The position numbers and the translations under genes are program-made. From the NCBI GenBank assembly GCA_002284615.2, contig MU069736.1, positions 282,707-300,287 on the forward strand: DNA of 17,581 bases, read 5' to 3'. This DNA comes from Dunaliella salina. Taxonomy: Eukaryota > Chlorophyta > Chlorophyceae > Chlamydomonadales > Dunaliellaceae. Below the pieces are notes generated by a model, which saw nothing but the letters and a program-made list of their open reading frames with translations, ran no database searches and was not told where the DNA came from. Shown one piece after another: positions 11,101 through 17,100 of this stretch (positions are counted from its first letter, which is position 1; every line of letters begins with the position of its first letter).

Positions 11101-14100
11101 CAGCCCTCTTCGAAGCCTCCTTTGCCCAGTACTTCTTGACCCTCTTTTCATAATCCCACACATGAGGCGCGTGAGGCAGGCTGACCTGCTCCAGTACAGT
11201 GCGCAGCGTCTGCTTGCCTGGCATGTTGTGACAGAGCTTCAACTTTGGTTTTCCAGTATGGACTCGTTTGCTTACAGGCACATTGTTTGCTTCGGCTACA
11301 CTGCCCTGACAGGCAGGAACCCGTCAGCTGTGCAACCCTTTCCTCTCCTTCCCTGACCCGCGGAGAGGGGCACATGACTAGGGTGCGACAGGTCATATCA
11401 CTTTTTCAAAATCCGTGATTACAGTAATATTTCAGTAATATTACATTACAGTAAAAAAAAGTGCATAATATTACATTACCTTTCTCGAAATTTTATGGCA
11501 TCGAGGGTCAGGTATTATGACTGTGAAATTACTGTAATGGTAACGTTACATTGGCGTGTCAGACCTCACACATGACGCACCTTTGAGGGGACACAAGGAA
11601 TGTGAGGTGTTTTGCCAAATTGTGGATTTCTTCCCCTCCTTGTGGTACGAGTGACAGCCACTCGCACACTCACCTATTTTGTATGCTTGCATCTGATCTT
11701 TGCTGATGTGAAATGAGCTCTTATCCAGGAAGAGCACATGAGGCACATGAAGTTGACAGACCTGCGGTGAGGGGGCGGCTCCCAAGTTGGGCTCACTGCC
11801 TGGCCCAGCCTCGAGCAGGCCCCCACCAAATGCCGATGGCACATATGTGTCAGCTTTTTGCAGGGGAAATACAGTGTGTGTGGCGTATTTGTTTTTTGAC
11901 CAACCATGTACATGAGGAGCATGAGGCGGACTGACCTATGGTGAGGGGGTGGCACCCAAATTAGGCTTGCTGCCTGGCTGGCCTCGAGCCCGCCCCCTCC
12001 AAATGCCGATGGCACATTTATATCAGCTCTTTTGCAGGGGTAATACAGTGTGTGTGGCGTATTTATAAAGATTTGGCCAACCATGTACATGAGGAGCATG
12101 AGCGGACTGACCAGTGGTGAGGGGTTGGCGCCCAAAATTGGGCTTGCTGCCTGGCCCAGCCTCGAGCACACCTGCCTTGCTGTCCCCTCTACACGCTGAT
12201 GGCATGCTTCAGCTTCGTGGCAGGTAAAATACAATGTGGTTGACACATTTTCCGTTTAGAATGGGACTCATCCCGCGCCCCCCCAAAAATAAATTACTTT
12301 TGCAACCATGCATCAACAGCGCATGATTAATTTTGGGGCGGAGCCCCCTGGGGCATAGTCCCTTAGAGTTCATGTCAGTCAACACTGAAAGAATAAAGCT
12401 TTGAGCCATCCGGGCCAAGTCATAAGAATCCCACCATTCGAAGGCCAATCTTGCGCTGATTCCAGAGCTACTCTTGGTTGCTCGGTCAAGCCTGCTTGCC
12501 CCGTCATGGCAGTTCTCCACTGAAGAAGCATTCCATCCATTTGAACTTCAATTCGATTTTACAATTTGTGGTATCGCTAAAATTATGATGTTGCCTGAGG
12601 AGCAATTGTCGGGGAGCAGGGGAAACAATCTTAGTTTATCAGGCATGGACGTTGTTGCAACAAGTTCTCTGTGAAACGTACAGATGTGGCATCAAAGCAT
12701 GGGGAGGGAGAGGTAGGACTCCCAGTTGACTGAAAACCTTGTGCGCTCGGACCCATCAACCCTGCATGCATATTTGAAAGCCTGCAGGAGCCTGCATCAA
12801 AATGGTATGCCCCAATGCTTGGTTTGTGAGCAGAAGTTGGAGGTCCAAGGCTGGTATAGGGGCAGGGGGTGTATGGGGGGACACAGCCATCCCTGCATTG
12901 TTCATTTCAATTCACCTGATGGTAAGGAGCAAACTTCATGAATTCAGGTGCAATGGCATCCCTAGCAACAGAAGCACAAGCTTTGGAAGGGGGCTTCCAG
13001 TGTGTTTTTGAACACACTCCTTAACTCCTCTGCCTGTACGCTTGGCCCCACCACGTCTGCAAATGCTCAGTGCTTGGATTTCTGAGCAGTAGTCGAAGCT
13101 GCTTCAGCCAGTACAGGAGCAAGGGCGAGGGCGGGGGGAGTGGCAGGGGGTACACATGCCCCCTGCATGACTCATTTTAATCAACCTGATAACTTAGGTC
13201 CGTGTTCAGGAGCAAAACTCGTGGTTTGAGGTCCATTGGTGTCCTCAGTAGGAGAAGCACCAGCTCCACCCCTTTTCTTGTGTTCCGGAGGATCCCACCC
13301 TACTTATTAACAACCGTGCAGGAGCAATGTTGACGATTTCACCCTCTCAATGTCCAAATTGGTCAGTAATACAACCGCGCATCCTTGAAAATTTTTAACA
13401 ACCTATTTTATGTGCACGAAGTCGCTATGCAGAGCAAAAAAGTTATTCGTGCGCGGTGACATGAATTTTGCATGGTCTACGGGCATAGGCCAACCCTGCA
13501 TGAGAAACATGAGGTGGACTGACCTGTGGTGAGGGGGTGGCGCCCAAATTGGGCTCGCTGCCTGGGCCAGCCCCAAGCACGCCCGCCTTGCTGCCCCCCC
13601 CAAATTCTATGGACTGCTGGAGCGGCAGGAACTGTGGCTGCTGTGACTGGGAGTGGGGGTGGTGGTGCCGCTGCTGCAGCAGGTCCGCAGGATGGAGGGC
13701 CATGAAGTCTCCCATCACGCCGCTGACGGGAGGCTGCTGGGCGGAGCGGAAGGTCTTGGGCTTGGGTGGTGCATCGCCAGAAGCACCGCCTGCAGCCCCA
13801 CCCATGCCCCCTGCGCTATCCCTCCTGTGCACGAGGATGCTCTGCGCGGAAGAGGGGGGTTGGGGTGAAAACGCCTGGGAGTTGGGCTGGGGCTGGGAGT
13901 GCTGGTGGAGCAAGGAGGCAGCAGGTACAGTTGAGATGGTGTGGGGCTGGATGTCCTGCTGGTGCATGAGCTGGCTGGAGTGGGGTGCACCAAATACTGG
14001 GGAGGACAGGGAGTAGGAGGTTCCCATGGGCACGGAGACACAGCGATCGAGGCCTGATCCCATTGATGTTCGATCGGTGCCTCCGCTGAGGGGGGGTTGC

Positions 14101-17100
14101 TGAGGGTGCGGGCTGTGCTGCTGCTGCTGCTGCTGCTGCTGTGGATTGCGGTGGTGGTGGTGGTGGTGGTGGTGGTGGTGGTCGTGGTGGTGCTGCAGCA
14201 GGCTCTCCAGCTCCGCCGCTGTCAGCGCGCCCGGAAACGCATCCGGCGTTTGTTGGCCATCCCCCACCGGCGCGCTCTGTGCGCGTGAGCCGGACTCTGC
14301 AATGCTTCCCAGCGAGTGGGGGGCGGAGTTTGTCCACTGCGCGCTGGACGTGCCAGTGGGAGGTACCTCCTGACGTGAGTTGGGACGCTGTGCAGGTGGG
14401 GGGCCCTGTTGGTGGGATTGTGAAGGGTAGTAGGCCATTGTGGCGGGGGTGGAGGTCGGGCCTTGGATGCCTGAAAGAGGCTGGGAAGCAGAGGGTGTGT
14501 CAGCGCTCAGACCTGCACTCTGGCCCTGCAGGTGCTCCTTGCCAGCAGGTGCATTCTGCTGCTGCTGCTGCTGCTGCTGGGCAAGGTGGAGCTGGCGCTG
14601 CAGCTGCGAGATGTACTGCAGCTGCGCCTGCTTGTCTTTGGCGTCCTTGCCGCCAACCACCTGCGTGGTGGGGCCCTGGTAAGCGAAGGAGCTCTGGTGC
14701 TGCTGCTGCAGCTGCAGGTTGTGCAGCTGCGCCGTCAACGACGCCAGCCCCGCGGGCTGGTGTTGCTGCTGCTGAACCTGCTGCTGCTGTATGGAGGCCT
14801 GGCTGTGAGGTGGGGCTGGAGCATACTCTGAATAGAACTCCTGTCGATTCCCCTCTCTGTGCACAGCAGAGGTGCCTGAGCTCGTGCGCGCAGGCGAGCC
14901 ATGAGCGAGGCTCCCACCCCCTGCTGCTCCCCCCAAGAGCACACTGTGGTGGGGCGAGTGCGGACCGAGCCCACCGGTGTTGGACGCATGTGGCAGCACT
15001 GATGCGCCTCCTTCCAGGGGAACCAAGCGCGCCTGCAATCCTTTGAGGCTCACGCCACCTCCCACTGAGGACGGCGTGGTCTTGGTGGCCGAGTCCACAG
15101 AGCTGTGACTGTGGGGGGGCCCTTGGAAGAAGGAAGGGCCCTGACTGTGTGTGGACCCTTGCGACTGTAGGTAAGAGCGCAGGTCGGCAAAGCCGGACGA
15201 ACACACGCTCTGCTCGCCGGTGGATGAGCGACGAGCAGCGGCGGCACTCGCGCTGGGTGAGGAGTGGAACACGGCTGCAGTGCTGCGAGGGCTGGGTTCC
15301 AAGTTGAGCAGACTTGGCGTTGAGGTTGGACGCAGTTGTCTGGGCTGGCTGCCTGGTGTGGCCAGGGAGGGGGGTGCAGACCAGGGCTCCAGTTGGTAGG
15401 GGGCAAAGGGGCCTGCTGCAGCTGTTGCTGCTGATGCTGCACCAGAGGATGAAGGAAGGTTGGTGGTGGAGAAGGGCAGGGCCTGCGGCTTGGTGGCAAC
15501 GTTGGGTACGCCATTCTGGCCATTTTGCTGGGAGGCTGTGGGAGGCGAAGGGGCATTGGGCAAAGGGCCTGCGGGCTGACTCTGTGGCGCTGCGGCTGCT
15601 GACAGGGGGAGCGCCGTGCTACGCGCTGCATTGCTGCCGCCGTTGCTGCCGCTGCTGCTGCTCACGTCATGCTTGGGAGCAGCAGGGGGGGCGTCCTGTG
15701 GACGTGAGGGAAGAGAGAGGGAAATCATCACGACAGCTGGCTTTGTAAACTCACGATGAGCTTATGAGCATGACCAGCATACCAACTCGACACGCCTCTG
15801 AGGAAGGCCGCTGCGGAAGCTTGACTAATGCACATGAGGAACGCAATATGCACACCGGAGCTCGTGTTGAAGGCCAAAGTGTTATCACACAAGAGCTCAG
15901 ATTCTCGTGACCGCAGGCCTCGTACATGAACTCAAGAGAGAGGCCAACATGTGAACCAGACATGCACTTATGAGGAAGCCATTTCGACTGCCTCCTGAAC
16001 TCGACTGCACTGTGGACTCAACAATGTTTACTGCCTCATGAACTCACCAGCTACAACTTCCTGGTGAACTCAACGATCTGCAACTGCGTTGTGACGTTGT
16101 GAATGGACTCACCGATCTTTGACTGCCTTGTGAACTCAACAATCTTTGACAGCCTTGTGGGCTCAATAAATTTTGACAAAGCCTTGTGAGCTCAGCAACC
16201 TTGGACAGCCTTGTGGGCTTACTAGCTCTTCCAAAGACCCAGCCTGACAGTCAGATGTGTGACTGATGCCTCCAATTGTACAACAAACCCCGAAAAACCA
16301 ACACGAGTCCCAATGCACAATGGCGATATGTGATGCCTTCAATTATACATTAAACCAGTGTTGTTCCGTGCGACGAACGTCGAACTCTATCGAACTCGCA
16401 CTTTACACGCATTTTATCGCATTTTTAAAGTGCCGTTCGTCGAACTTTTGCTCCCCTCAGCGAAAATCAGCCAGCGACGTCCTTACTCCTCTTTCTTTTG
16501 CTCCAATATTATGACATGGTCCCACTTAGGGCCCTTTTCCCCATCCATTTTGTAAACCAGAAAGTATAATGTGGGGAGAAGAAGGTGGGGAAGTTGGGGG
16601 GGTTGCCTGGGCTGGCTCCCCCTCCTCGACCAAACGTGCGATCGAACAGTTCGACGAACTCACACTTTACACGCATTCTATCGCATTTTTCATCTGACCG
16701 TCGCACGGAACAACACTGCAATAAACCCTGAAAAACCAACACGAGTCCCACCAGACACGAGACGCGCCCCAAGGACGTGGATCGGGTCAATGGCAGCACA
16801 TGAAGCCTGTTTAGCTTGCAAAACTGTCTCCTGCCGTTTTCAAGCCTGCCAGGCAGTTCTGTACCAAGAGCAGACTCACCCTCCTTTCCCCATCTCCTTG
16901 TTCAAAGAGGTAGGTCCAGAACGAACTGGTAAAAAACAATTAATTCACGACAAATTCACACTTCATCGGAGCTGTATCCCACACTACAAGTAGGGTCAAC
17001 CGTTTTCTCTGGGTTGGTTGCACAGTGTATGCAAGGCTTGTGCACGACTTAGGCGGCAAGCTGCATGGTACAGTGGTGCCCCCACTGGAAAGTCCTGGGT

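Larger units (their letters stand above)
10285..11370 (-). repeat. Three dispersed copies of an acceptor + exon-like unit
   Basis: Related segments with upper exon-like ends at 11305, 10870 and 10336. Each has a G/A-rich stretch, a pyrimidine-AG acceptor, then sequence containing GTGCCTGTA or GTGCCTGTG. Each is preceded on the gene's strand by a CTCATGTGC(C/T)CCTC module. Only the 11305 copy has a donor in matching phase. Confidence 0.7.
9587..13523 (-). other. 3.9-kb intron made largely of duplicated splice-junction modules
   Basis: Bounded by donor CACCACAG|GTCAGT (13523) and acceptor CTCCTCGCAG|GTCAGC (9587), so both ends carry the same ~20-bp sequence. Inside are about 14 further AG|GT or related modules in gene orientation, three copies of a second acceptor-bearing unit, an AT-rich island and a diverged duplication. 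It might contain a cassette exon at 11186-11305. Confidence 0.72.

Noticed and set aside
11674..12246. Repeated minus-strand ORF as real exons
   Set aside because: The copies carry single-base indels relative to the true exon end, so they do not hold its frame; treated as decayed duplicates.
12209..12520. 103-codon minus-strand ORF
   Set aside because: No acceptor/donor with matching phase and no recognised domain; overlaps a GC hairpin motif and repeat copies.
14141..15046. 301-codon plus-strand ORF
   Set aside because: Antisense shadow of the large Gln/His-rich exon; its Gly/Ala runs are the complement of the CAC/CAG codons and it lacks splice or start context.
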